Shown here: positions 12,019 to 42,500 of the stretch, one piece after another
Layout: every line of letters begins with the position of its first letter
Numbering within the stretch: the first letter of the stretch is position 1
DNA from: Tribonema minus
Taxonomy: Eukaryota > Sar > Xanthophyceae > Tribonematales > Tribonemataceae
Length of the DNA stretch: 64,000 nt
Direction: 5' to 3'
NCBI GenBank assembly: GCA_017506865.1
Contig: JAFCMP010000079.1
Location: 1,178,001-1,242,000, forward strand
The notes under the pieces: model-generated
Database searches by the model: none
What the model was told of the DNA's origin: nothing
What the model saw: only the letters and a program-made list of their open reading frames with translations
Position numbers and translations under genes: made by a program

Positions 12019-12705
12019 TCAGAGCGGGAAGTACAGGTTGGCCTTGTAGTACACGCTGAACTCCTCCTGCAGCTCCTGCAGCGCCCCCTCCACCGCCCCC
12101 CTGCCTGCGAACTGCGCAGACTCGCAGTGCCCCATTATGTCCCCGATGCTCGCGCCCGCCTGCGCACGCCCCCCCAGATGGCCTATGAGCGCTGCCTTGA
12201 GGTCATCGGGGGTACCGGCAGCTACGGGGGCTCCTGCTGGAGCGGGTTGCTGTGAGGGGGGGGTAGGGGAGGTGTCCTTGGCGTAGGAGGGCAGGAAGAG
12301 CGCAGCTGCGGGGGCAGCGCCGCCTGCGATGCAGGCAGCAAAGACGCGCAGAGGCGCTGAGAAAAAAGGGCAGACTCTGTTCACAGACCGAGTGGCGCAG
12401 GGATGCAGGCGGGCGCAGCAGCAGCTGGCGCGGTGCAGGCGCTCGCAACGAGTACACGTCAGAATCTGCTGCAGACGAACGCGTCTGCTGAGGACAGCAC
12501 GGATCCAGCGCTGTGATGTGATATTTTACAATCGACCTCGCCAAACAAGGGAGGAAACGGCATGGACGATTTAGGCTTGTAGCCAAGACATGACACGCCC
12601 TGTTGGCAACCCAGCAGTACCTGAGTTGCGGGCCTGCTTCCCTGGCTGCATGGCAGAACCGAAGGTCGTCGGCAGCTGCCGCTTGCGCCCCGCGCCGCTG
12701 GCGCT

Positions 12706-12743
<38 letters not shown>

Positions 12744-13177
12744 TGCTGCTGCCACCGCTCTGGGTCCGCGTTGACAACCACCCCCCATTGCTGTCCCCTG
12801 CGCCGGCACCCTCCTTTGGCACGCTCTTCATGAATTGCGTGATGGGCCTCATGCCGCCGCTGCTGCTGCGGCCGACGCTGCTGCCGCTGCTGCCGCCCGC
12901 AGCGGCAGCGGCAGGCTTCCCGTTCTGTGTGTTCGCCTTGCTCGCCTTATTGAGCGGCGGCACCGCCGTTGCTGCTGCTGCTGAGCTGGCGGTGCGCTGC
13001 GCAGCAGGCGGCAAAGTGGCGGCGGCCGCTGCTGCAGCGGCGGCGGCAGGGGCGGCAGCTGAGGTGCGCACAGGGGCGGCGGCAGTTTCGGCACGGGTAA
13101 CAGAAGGCAGCGGCGGGTTGGCGGCATCTTGCCGCAGCTTCGCCAGCAGGAGGCGTAGGTCCGAGTACACGTCCGGA
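12019..13177 (-). CDS. Probable C-terminal tail of the RecQ helicase gene (two exons)
   Basis: Two minus-strand exons, 13177-12621 and 12356-12019, join in phase 1 through a CAG/GTACTG donor and a pyrimidine-rich TTTTTTCTCAG acceptor. The first exon is low-complexity (Ala, Gly and Ser runs) but holds GRKRQLPTTF, resembling the KRKLPSWF motif near the end of WRN-type helicases. The second ends in a compact helical segment, GDIMGHCESAQFAGRGAVEG then LQEEFSVYYKANLYFPL and a stop, which looks like a small winged helix. The acceptor at 13177 needs two bases from a preceding exon. I found no clear donor with that phase before the stop at 13656, so this could instead be a separate small gene, possibly starting at ATG 13289. 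Confidence 0.5.
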
Positions 13178-13655
13178 CTGCAGCAGCAGCAGCGGCAGCG
13201 GCAGCAGCAGCAGCAGCAGCGGGGCAAGAGCAGGCGGCGTCAACGCGCGCGTCACGCTGCTCATCGGTATCATTGACATCTGCGGCCAAGTGGGCTGTTA
13301 GGGACTTCGGATCAGCAGGCAGCAGCCCACCATGAACTCCTAGCGGCTTGTTTCATAGGTGCTGAGGTTTATAGCAGGCATGCAATGCGGCAAACCACCT
13401 GCCAACCGAACTCCTGCACCTGTGGGCCCTTGACAGAACCGGTGCAGTCTGCTCGGGGCACTCAATGCTGCCACAGGCTGTGCTCACTGCTCAGAGTGTT
13501 CATGCTTCCGCAGCACAGGTCCGGCAGCGCTGCTCAGCGAGATGCAACTGCCGCTCCAGCGGGGGGGCCGGGCTGAAGCATTGATGCCACTCGTCCCTCT
13601 AGTGCAATGAGCGCCGGCGGCCAACACTGATAGTCCTTGCAGGGAAGCTCACTAC

Positions 13656-33352
<19,697 letters not shown>

Positions 33353-34415
33353 GGTTACGACCAGGTGCTGCTAAGCACAGAAATCACCAGGTCGAAATCC
33401 TGCAAGGATCAAGCAGGTGCCTATGCCTCCTGCTTCAACAGGTCCCCTGCCGAGATGAGCGCAAACTTACTTACGCAGTGTCTGGCACGTGATCCGAGCT
33501 TTCGCTTATGCTTGCATTGCTCCTGCAGCAGGCAATGGTTCGCGTTCGCGCTTTTTCTTGACAAAGTGCAAAGTGAAAGTTGAAGTGAAAACTGAAAGTT
33601 GAACGTGAAGTGTTGAAATTCATCCATCACCATTGAGGACGCCTCCACTGTGCTGGGCAATGAGATGGCCAACTGTTTACAACATCGATGACAAGCATCA
33701 TGATCATGACCGCATTACCTTGAGTCACACCTTGCAAGAGTACAGAATCGACTATATGTGGTTACCTGCTGTCAGAGATAGTATTGCGGGTTTGACATGG
33801 CGAGAAAAAAAGAAAGAGATCTGCCAGCTGATCAATTGTGCTGTGAGGGCGTCACGGACTTGCACTTGACACCAGCAAGCACAATTACGCAGATGGGAGG
33901 CACCTGACAAAGCACCACAGGCGCACAACGGGCGCCTTGAACAAAATCAGGTGTGCGCCGCATACGGCAAGGCATGTCATATGAGTCTCAAGCATTGCGG
34001 GTCGGCGTGTCATGGCATTTCAAGCATGGCATGCCACAGTCACTACACTGCGGCAACAAGGGAGTTCCATTCATGTAGCAGGCGGCGGCAATGGCATCCT
34101 AGTCTGTGGAAAAAATCACAGGGCAAACTGGACACAACAGGCAAGCTGCGCAGCATGTGCGGCCAAATGCATGCGCATCGTTGCAACCGAAGCTGTGATA
34201 TTTGCATTTGTTTCGTCATGTCCAACGCTGTCAACGGAGAAACCGCGCGCGCTCTGCCAGTGCAGCATCTTTGCCGCACTCGGTGCACGCAAACGCCCGC
34301 AAAATCTGCAGTTCAGACCCTCCTGCAGCGTCTGCCCCACGCCGTGCTGTCGAAGTGACACCTAATTGAAGTTTCAAATTCACGTGCGGCGGCAGCGCTC
34401 CCACGCCCCCCGCCG
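33353..34415. other. Intergenic region upstream of the RecQ gene
   Basis: It lies between the RecQ start codon at 33352 and the 3' end of the beta-helix gene at 34416, both on the minus strand. It should contain the RecQ promoter. I see no gene or clear motif; a patch at 33575-33610 repeats GTGAAAGTTGAAGTGAAA-like words. Confidence 0.5.
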
Positions 34416-37400
34416 CTATGTGAGGCAGCACTTCTTGAACTTCTTGCCGCTGCCGCAGGGGCACGCCTCGTTGGGCTTGGTGCGGCGCCCGACGACGTCC
34501 TCTTTCCGCTGCAACGTAGGACCGGCAACGTGGCAGCGATCAGCAAAGACCCTGTCCGCAGCACTCGACCAATGCTTCTTCTAGGCAGAGAGTGCGTGTG
34601 TGTGCAGCACGGGGGGCAGCGCAGAGCGCGCCGAGCAGACACAGACGCGGTTGCACAGCAGACTGCGTGGCACGGCGGCGCATGCGCCCTGTGAGCTGCT
34701 TGCTGCGCTCGGTCGCCGCTTGTGCGTCGCGGCCCGTGAGGCAGGCGACGTGGCAGCGATCAGCAAAGGCCTCGGGCGCGGCGCGCGATCACCGCCTCAG
34801 ACACAACGCGCACATGGGAGCAGCGTTAGCGCCAGCACAGCAAGAAGTGTTGTGTGACAATGGACACACGATGACACGCCTCAACGGCAACGTTTGGTGC
34901 AACCGCATGCGCGCCATGCACACACCGGCTGCTGCGCTCGGCCGCCGCTTATGCGTTGCAGTCCGCCGCGCGCAAACGTGCCTGAGCGTGAAGCGCGGAG
35001 CCGTGCAACAGCTCTTGAGGGCACGCATCATGATACAATTGCCGCGTTCCTCCGTCGACACAGTGTCAGTGAGTGATATGCTGGCCGGCATCGGCGGTGG
35101 CGCATGCACAAGTTGCGTTTTCACCGTGCACATCAGCTGAACCAGCGACTGAGCAGCGCAGCACACGCTGAGTGAACGCTGCCCGTTAGCTGCGGCGGGG
35201 CGCAAGCGGCACTTTCGGCGACTCAGGCGAGCACTGCGGGCGCACACATCACAACCTATACCTAACCCTAGCCCTAACCCTAGCGCTAGGGCACTCACGC
35301 GGATGGCGACGCCCATGCGCTGCGCCAGGCCCTGCATGAGCTCGTTCTCGCGGCGGTCAAACTCGTCCTCCTCGCGCTGCGTGCTTGGGAAGCCGTTGCG
35401 CAGGCGCGTCACCTGTTGAAGAGCAGTGCGGTGGGCACGCGTGTTCAGGAGGAGGAAGAGGCATCTGCGCAGCGCTTTGAAGTGCGTCTGTCTCAGCAAG
35501 TGCATGACTCCCTGTGGACTGCAGTGACAGAGAGCGACTGTTTCATATGGTCATTGACATGACTGTGGAGGCATACGTCAATCAGGTGCCGCGACAGTGC
35601 ACGGCATCTTGCTGCACTTCAATGCATAGAGGGTACATGTCCTTGCAGGTCTGGACATGGTGTACATGGCGTTGCACGGCACATCAACGGTCTATTCACA
35701 TGCATCGTTCACATATAGTTTTACACTGCATGTTGGCGTGCGTAGCGTATTGGCGGCTCGTCACCTTCTCGCTGATGAGGACGCCCAGCGACGAGTAGCC
35801 GACCTTGAACTGGCTCCGCTCCCTGTTGACGGTGCGGTCAAGTCGCTCCTCCAGGGAGTAGTCGCAGATCAGGACGTCCGCGCCGATGCGCAGCCGAAGG
35901 TCGTCGCAGCCCGCCCAGATGAGGAATCCATCGTTCCCTGCACGACAATTAGGGTTAGAATTAGGTGTAAGTTTGCACCGCGCACAGGTGAGGGTGAGGG
36001 TTAGATTAGATTAGGGTTCGGCCCTTAGTTGTAGTAGTAGAAAACAGGTGTTCTGCAATGTTCTTCGCCACCAAATGACATTATGATTCGCAGAAACTAC
36101 TTATAAGATGATTTCACAGAGCTTGTCAGAAAGCTGGTCCCGCTGTTCACAACACAGCGCACACCACCGTAGTGACTAGCTGTTGTGCACAGTCAGCTAG
36201 CTCATGACTACTGCGTGATATGGTTGACGGCTGTCGCTTGTTGCCAGCGGGAGCTCAAGCACAAGACGCAACATGTGGTGCTGCTAAGTTCAAAGGCCAG
36301 GCAACTTGCATCATTGCCTGCGCAGCAGTTGAGGTAACGGTCAGGTGTAAATTCGCACTATGCATGAGGCATCAGCACGTAAGGGCGTGCCAGGCCGATG
36401 AGGCGGGTGCGAAGATGAGCATGCAGTTGCCTGCGTCACATTCAGGGCTGGGGCGAGGGGCACGCGGCGTTAGCTTCCGCGTGCAGCGGCTGCTGCACCG
36501 ACTAGGGGGGTTGTGCGCAAGCTTCGGCAGGTGGGGGAGCATGTACTACGCTTGAAGTGTGAGTTGAAGTTGGTGCACAGTTGAAGCGCTCCGCAGCCCA
36601 CGCGCCCATGCCACCGCTCAGCGGTCACAACCATCGTGCCACCCTTGCGGCAGGCACAGAGACGCTGCCTACGCAAAGAACAGCAATAAAAGGTGGGAGC
36701 GCACGCGTGCGAGGCCGCCCTTGCCGATGCGCAGCTGACGAATTCATTTCAGCAGGCCCCCACAAGCGTGCTCCGTAGGCGCAGATCTCACCGAAGTCGC
36801 GACCCTTGTGCATCATGGTGGTGTTGCCAAAGTGCTCGCGCTTGGTGACGTCCACAATGACGCTCTTGCACTGCTCGATCTGCGGAGCGTCGCCACGGGA
36901 AGTTTGTGTCAGCGCTCAGGCGGTGCCTGTCTTTTAAGATAGCTTGGTGGCTACTGGCGTTGATCGGCAATCCATCTGTGCTTCTGATAGCAGATAAGAA
37001 CACCTACTTGACGGGCCCAGCAGCACGCACAGCCTATTTGTACTCAGGGGTTCCACACACACAGGCGCCCTCCGCAGCCAGAGTGCCACTGCTGAAAGGC
37101 GCCCCCTGGACTCAAATAAATGGCACCAATGTAACGCGAGCGCTCCGATAACCCTGACAAAGCCACCGCGTGAGAGGCACTGTATTGACGTTACGAATTC
37201 CAGTGATGCCATTAAGCGCTAGTGTTGCAAGACGCACGCCGGCATACCATTCGTTGTCTACGAGCCCAAGCGCGCGTGCACACACGTCGTGCCATGTGCG
37301 CACGCAAGTGCTGACGCTGGTCTCAGTCCGCTCGCGGCACACTGCCCCCACGAGTGTGATGACGAACACTGCAAACTACCGTACAGCACTTGTGCGTGTA

Positions 37401-39360
37401 AGTTGTGATTCACAGAGTTATCGAGCATCGATCATAGCTTTCCCTCCGAAGTCGGTCATCGGAATGAGACAACTATTGCAAGCTCCGCCGCACGCGCACA
37501 CGTCACGCGCACCTGCAGTGTGCACACGCGGGTGCTGACGCGGATCTTGGTCCGCTCGCAGCGCTCCGCCTCCAGCGTCTGACAAATAGTACTTCAACCG
37601 ACATCAAAGTACTGATATGTCGTTGTTTGAGAAAGGTTGTTGGAGAAAGAGCCATCGAGCATCGATGACACTGTTCCCTTCCAAGTCGGACATTGTGACG
37701 AGACATCTATTGCAAGCACCTGCAGTGTGCACACGCGCGCGCTGATGCGGATCTTGGTCCGCTCGCAGCGCTCCGCCTCCAGCGTCTGCGTCAACACACG
37801 GCTGCCCTCCGCGAGCACAATCTCAAAGTCCACGCAGTGCCGCAGGAAAATCTGGGGGCGCAGGGGGTAGGGGGGCAGGGGGGGAGAGGCACCAGCTGTT
37901 GTGTGAAGCGCCCTTTGCAATGAGACAAAAGGGGCGCGACATATTGTGGTGTGTGCATGAGCAAAATGCAAGGGACAGAATGTTCCGCAGGCTTGGTAGA
38001 ACACGAGCAGCGGTGGCGGCGTTCGCGCCCAGGGACGACCACGCACACTTCATCTGCGACTTTGCACAGCGCAGCGCCAGCCTTGCAGCAAACGCCACGC
38101 AACGGAGTACACAGCGCCGTGCGCCGCAGGTGCCCGCGCAGCTCCCAGCTCATCGCTTAAGGCATGAGACAAGCTCGGCCGTCGCCCTCGTGGCCGCTGC
38201 GCACCAGCGCTCAGCTCGCCCCGCCCCCGAGCAGCAGCTGCGCGTGCGCCGCTGCTCCCACCGGGCCTCCGCGCCAACAGCGGCATCCCCCATTGGTGCC
38301 ACCGCCACCCCCCCCCTTTGCCGCACTGCACGATGTTGGCGCGCCGTCACCCACTGATGCCACTGCCACAGCCCCCTTTGCCGCATCGCGCGATGGTTAA
38401 CCCCCCCCCCCGCTGCCCTGCCCTGCACGGCGCGCGCGCGCACGCGCACCTTGGCGCACGTCGTCGCCACCGTGTACGTGCAGCCCGCGCAGCCGCTGAA
38501 GACGAGCGCTGCCGTGGCCCCTTCCAGGGGGTCCACCACCCCCTCGTCGATCGTCAGCGCCTGTCCGCGCGCGTTGGTCCAGCAGCGCACGTTCTGCGCC
38601 TTGCCGTTGCCGATCGCCGCGGAGAGGCGCGCGCGCTCCTGCGGGGAGAGGTCCGCGGAACCGTCCTGGGTGTGCACCGACACCTTGCCGACGTTGCAGA
38701 CCTTCTGGGAGGCCTCGCCAGCGGCGCGCAGCATGTCCTGTTGGGGGGCAGGGCGGGAGTTGAGCCATTGGCACTTTCTTCATATGTGCAGGTAAGTGAG
38801 AAGGCAGGTGCTGCTGTTGTGGCGGTGATCAGCGAAAGAGTTGCGCAGAACTAGGCTTGACGTTGAAGAAGGATAGTGGCGATTCAGACGCATGCAACCA
38901 AAAAGGCAACTGCAGCTTTGTTGTTGCCACAATGACGGCCGCTTCTGACAGATTGTCCCAGGACATGGCTGGTGTAAACAGTGTAGACAGACAAGGCCTT
39001 TGTTATATACGGTAATGTCGGAGGATTCTACGCCAGACACAACTGATTGCATACCTGCGTAACGGCCTTGTCTCCTTTGGCTGCTTTCTCGGCCACTCGC
39101 CGTTGCTCCTCCTCTATCCTCTGTATTGCCTCCAAAGCCGCCAGCCTGGCCGCCTCGTCTACAGGCTCGGTTGAAGGATCTGGCGTTGATTCGGGGACTA
39201 TGGCAGCAGCAGCTTCAGCATCAGCCGCTGCATCCAGATTGCCCGATGCTGGTGCTGCTGCTGCCTGCTCCACGGCCTGCTTTGCTGCCAGTTTTTGCTT
39301 CAGCCTGCCGAGCTGGTTGCGCCTCTGTAGTTCAGAGTACTCCATGCCACTGACCACCAT
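34416..39360 (-). CDS. C-CAP/cofactor-C-like beta-helix protein with C-terminal SEC-C zinc motif
   Basis: Seven exons: 39360-39055, 38737-38450, 37851-37720, 36879-36792, 35937-35765, 35412-35299, 34508-34416. All junctions keep phase, giving 397 residues. Exon 1 encodes a charged, Ala-rich coiled coil ([16 protein letters not shown]). Exons 2-5 encode short strand repeats ([55 protein letters not shown]), the pattern of the right-handed beta-helix of CAP and tubulin cofactor C. Exon 6 is helical with acidic stretches. The last exon ends [17 protein letters not shown], the SEC-C zinc motif known from the SecA C-terminus. The function of this combination is unknown to me; cytoskeletal regulation would be a guess from the fold. 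Translation could start at either of two methionines five codons apart. It is divergent from CEP104. Confidence 0.82.
37280..37585 (-). repeat. Two further copies of the 3' edge of beta-helix gene exon 3
   Basis: The copy at about 37510-37582 encodes [22 protein letters not shown] with a GTGCGC donor and even has a TCAG in front; it is almost identical to the exon 3 end at 37720-37790. A much weaker third copy lies at about 37286-37335. Decay increases with distance from the exon. Confidence 0.88.
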
Positions 39361-39570
39361 GGTGCCCTACACCCGCAGGAGTTGTGGGATGCGAGTGTAC
39401 TGTTGGTTCTAGATGCCGTGCTCGATGCTCTGAGAGAAGTAAAGGCTCCAATCCAGCGTGGCTCCAAGCGATACACCTAGTTGGCGAGACCTGCAACCGC
39501 CGACACCGTTCAGGTGTGAAGTTCGAGTTTGCAGTTGATGTTTTCCTTACACGTTTTGGCCAGTTGGAAG
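39361..39570. promoter_or_regulatory. 210-bp divergent (bidirectional) promoter region
   Basis: The start codons of the minus-strand beta-helix gene (39360) and plus-strand CEP104 (39571) are 210 bases apart, so both promoters and 5' leaders must fit here. I see no TATA box. Position is the only evidence. Confidence 0.6.
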
Positions 39571-42500
39571 ATGAGCAAGGTGAAATTCAGAGTGTGCTAC
39601 TGCTCTGGGGAGGAGCCTGACTTTCCCGCGGACGAGCTAAACACTCAGAGTCCGCACACAAAGGGGTGGCAGTCCCCGCAGTTCTGCGACTACCCTCAGG
39701 TGAAACAATGTTGCCCAAGTGCCGCTACGGTTACTGACTGTCATTTGCAGCCCGGCGCTTTTCGTGCAACGTGACTCTCAGTTCTGGCAGCAGCATAGTT
39801 GACTAGAGGGGCAGCATTTACTTGCTGTTGAACTTCGTTCGTGGCAGTTGGCGCTAGATCTAAGCAGTTGCTGAACGCGTTGGCATTGCACATTGAACGG
39901 AGCCGTGCGTATTATTCGCTATGCCGCTCGTTAGTATCTGCTGTTGACACGCTTCCGCTTGCATTGGGGGCTGTTGGCGTGTCCTGGCAGGAGTTGGGGG
40001 TGGCGCTGGAGGGAACATGCAGGCTGGCGCAGGTGCAGATATTGAGCCACCAGAGCAAGATCGCCACCCAAATTGAGCTCTTTATTGGTCGCGGATCTGA
40101 CTATGAGGTGCGTCTGGCAGGCCCTTGCACAATTTTGAGCAAAATCTGCCATGGTTTCAAAAACAATGGTGCTTTGGGGCTGATGTGTCGTCGCTTTGCG
40201 TCAGGCGACAGCCTGCAATGTCGCCAACTCAGAACCCATTGGTTTCGCAGCACCTTATTGTGAAGACTGCTTGTTGTCGGATACCTGATGCAGCACACAA
40301 CAGCAGTGACTCTCCTTCCGTGGCTCGCGGTTGCAAGACACCCTGCTGTGCCAATGTGTTCTCCGCAGCGATGCCACCATGCCACAGCAGTGCACAGCCT
40401 GATTGGAGTTGCATCTGCGGCGCATTGCGTGTTTTACATGTCACACACCGGTGAGGGCCGCTGTTCCAGAGCTTCACCGGGAGACAACTAAAAGAGCACC
40501 AGAAGGCTTGCAGCCAGCGCCATGCTCTTGCAGCGTCGCGGCTCTACGTGTGGCGATGCTTCGCTCGAGCGCCGCTGCCTACCAATGATGCACATGCCAC
40601 TTGCCCCCTCTCGCAGGCGGCGCAGTGGCGGCGCCTGGGGTACCTGAGCCTGAACTCGAATGAGCGCAGCAAGTACATGGCGCGCGAGCTCAAGAGCGTA
40701 TACATTGACGCCACCGGGGACTTTCTGAGGCTCATGGTGAGCGACTGCATGCTGCAGGCGCTAGGTCGTCAATGGGCGGCGCAACTGCGTGTGCCGCGAG
40801 CGCGGACAGAGACCTGAAATGCAATACGATGCATTCGTGTTGTTCTTCAATGTACATGTGCTCTTGACTTGAGAATACTTCCAGCAAACTTCAGAAGCAT
40901 GTATGTTGGTGCTGAACTGCCCATGTGCCTTTGATTGTCCAGCCAAACTGCCATGCATGTACAGCATTCCATGATGCTGGTCCCACCTCTGCAGTCCCAC
41001 GGTCTTTGCCCTGCGCTACAAGGATGTGTACGCAGCAAGGCCGGATTATGTTTAACACACAACAAACTTGAAGCCGCAAACTGTGTGGTAATCGTAACTA
41101 TCATTGCTGTGCCATTACCCTGTTGCTCTCATCCTCAGGTCCACAGGTGCTACATCAACGAGCTGAACCTGTTCAATCAGGTGAGTGCGGAGCAGTTCTG
41201 ATTGCACGTATCATCTCCCCAACTCTCCACATCGCTCAGCAGTTGCGCCTTCGCACTGTCGACGCGCACCATGCCATCGTGCTGCATCAGCACTCTGCCA
41301 ACACCGGTCCACCTGCGTATCACGGCGCGTGTAACGGTGCACCTCTGTGTCCCCGACTGAGGACGCTGGGGGCGCGCATTTCTCTGAGAGCTGCTGCGTT
41401 GTGTGCCGCAGACGAGTGCATCTCCTGTGAAGCGCACCGCGCTGCGCTCCGCTACGCTTGTGCAACCGCGCCATGCATCACAATGTACCGCGTTACACGC
41501 ACCTGGCAGCGTGCGCAACGCTCGCTGCCACCTTGAGGCGCGTGCGTGCGATCGCGTCTTTCATCAACATCACATCATGCGTTTGGTGGCGGCGTGCTGC
41601 GGCGCAGGTGGGCATTGTGGCGCTAAATCTGCTGGGAGATCCGGCGCAGGCGCGGGGCGGTGTGGGGGGCGCGCTGGAGGAGGGGCAGCTGGCCCCGAGA
41701 CGACAGGTGAGCAATGGCAGTTACGCTTTCTTGTAACCTGCAGCACATGGCACGTTGCACCTGAGATCTCTAAAGTGGACGCTTTGTTGGAAGCTGCTTA
41801 GGGCGCAATAAAGCGCACAAGGTTTCTGGAGCGGCCCCTGAGTTGAAGCTGCGCAGAGCGGTATATAGCGGTCAACGACTTCTTGAGGCGTCGTGTTTGC
41901 GATGACCGCATGCGCCAGGGGCGAGCCATGCTGCGTGCGTGTCACGCGAGTGCGAGGGCGCCGCACGAGGCGATGATGCGTGCGTGTGGTTCTGTGACTG
42001 GATTGTGGCAGATGCGCGGTGTAACAACGCTCAGCAGCGCTGCAGCACACCCCAACATGCGCCCAGCAGAACCCCTGACACGCGCGGCGCACGCATGCCG
42101 TCTGCTGCCGCTCTGTCCTGTCTCTTTGCCGCGCTGTCCCTGAGCAGGGGAGCATGAGCAGCACTCAAGTTGGCAGCGTCGCGCCGAGGTACGCCAAACG
42201 CCACTCGCCAACTCTGGTCTTGTCTGGTCTTGTCTGGTTGGTTGTTGTATGAATCTCAGATCGGCGGCAGCACGTCCCAGGCGCACGACGCGTCGGTGGC
42301 TAGAAAGGTGTCAGCACGTTGTGCATGTCGAGTCAACGTCGTCGACCAGTTGACCAGCAGCTGTCCGTCGGACATGCACAGGCCATCAGTAAACCCTAAC
42401 CTTGACCTAAACCTAAGCGAGCGGGGGGCAACGCGAGCGAGTTCGCCTCGCCGCGCAGCACTGCCGCGGCGGCCGCCGTGCTGCGCGCGCGCTCAAAACT

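Noticed and set aside
12571-13227. 219-codon minus-strand frame taken as one intact gene
   Set aside because: Its start lies in a CTG-repeat polypyrimidine tract that acts as an acceptor, and a strong CAG/GTACTG donor at 12621 cuts it before its stop.
34416-34508. SecA gene suggested by [12 protein letters not shown]
   Set aside because: No SecA ATPase motifs exist upstream; the motif is the last exon of a beta-helix protein, and SEC-C motifs occur outside SecA.
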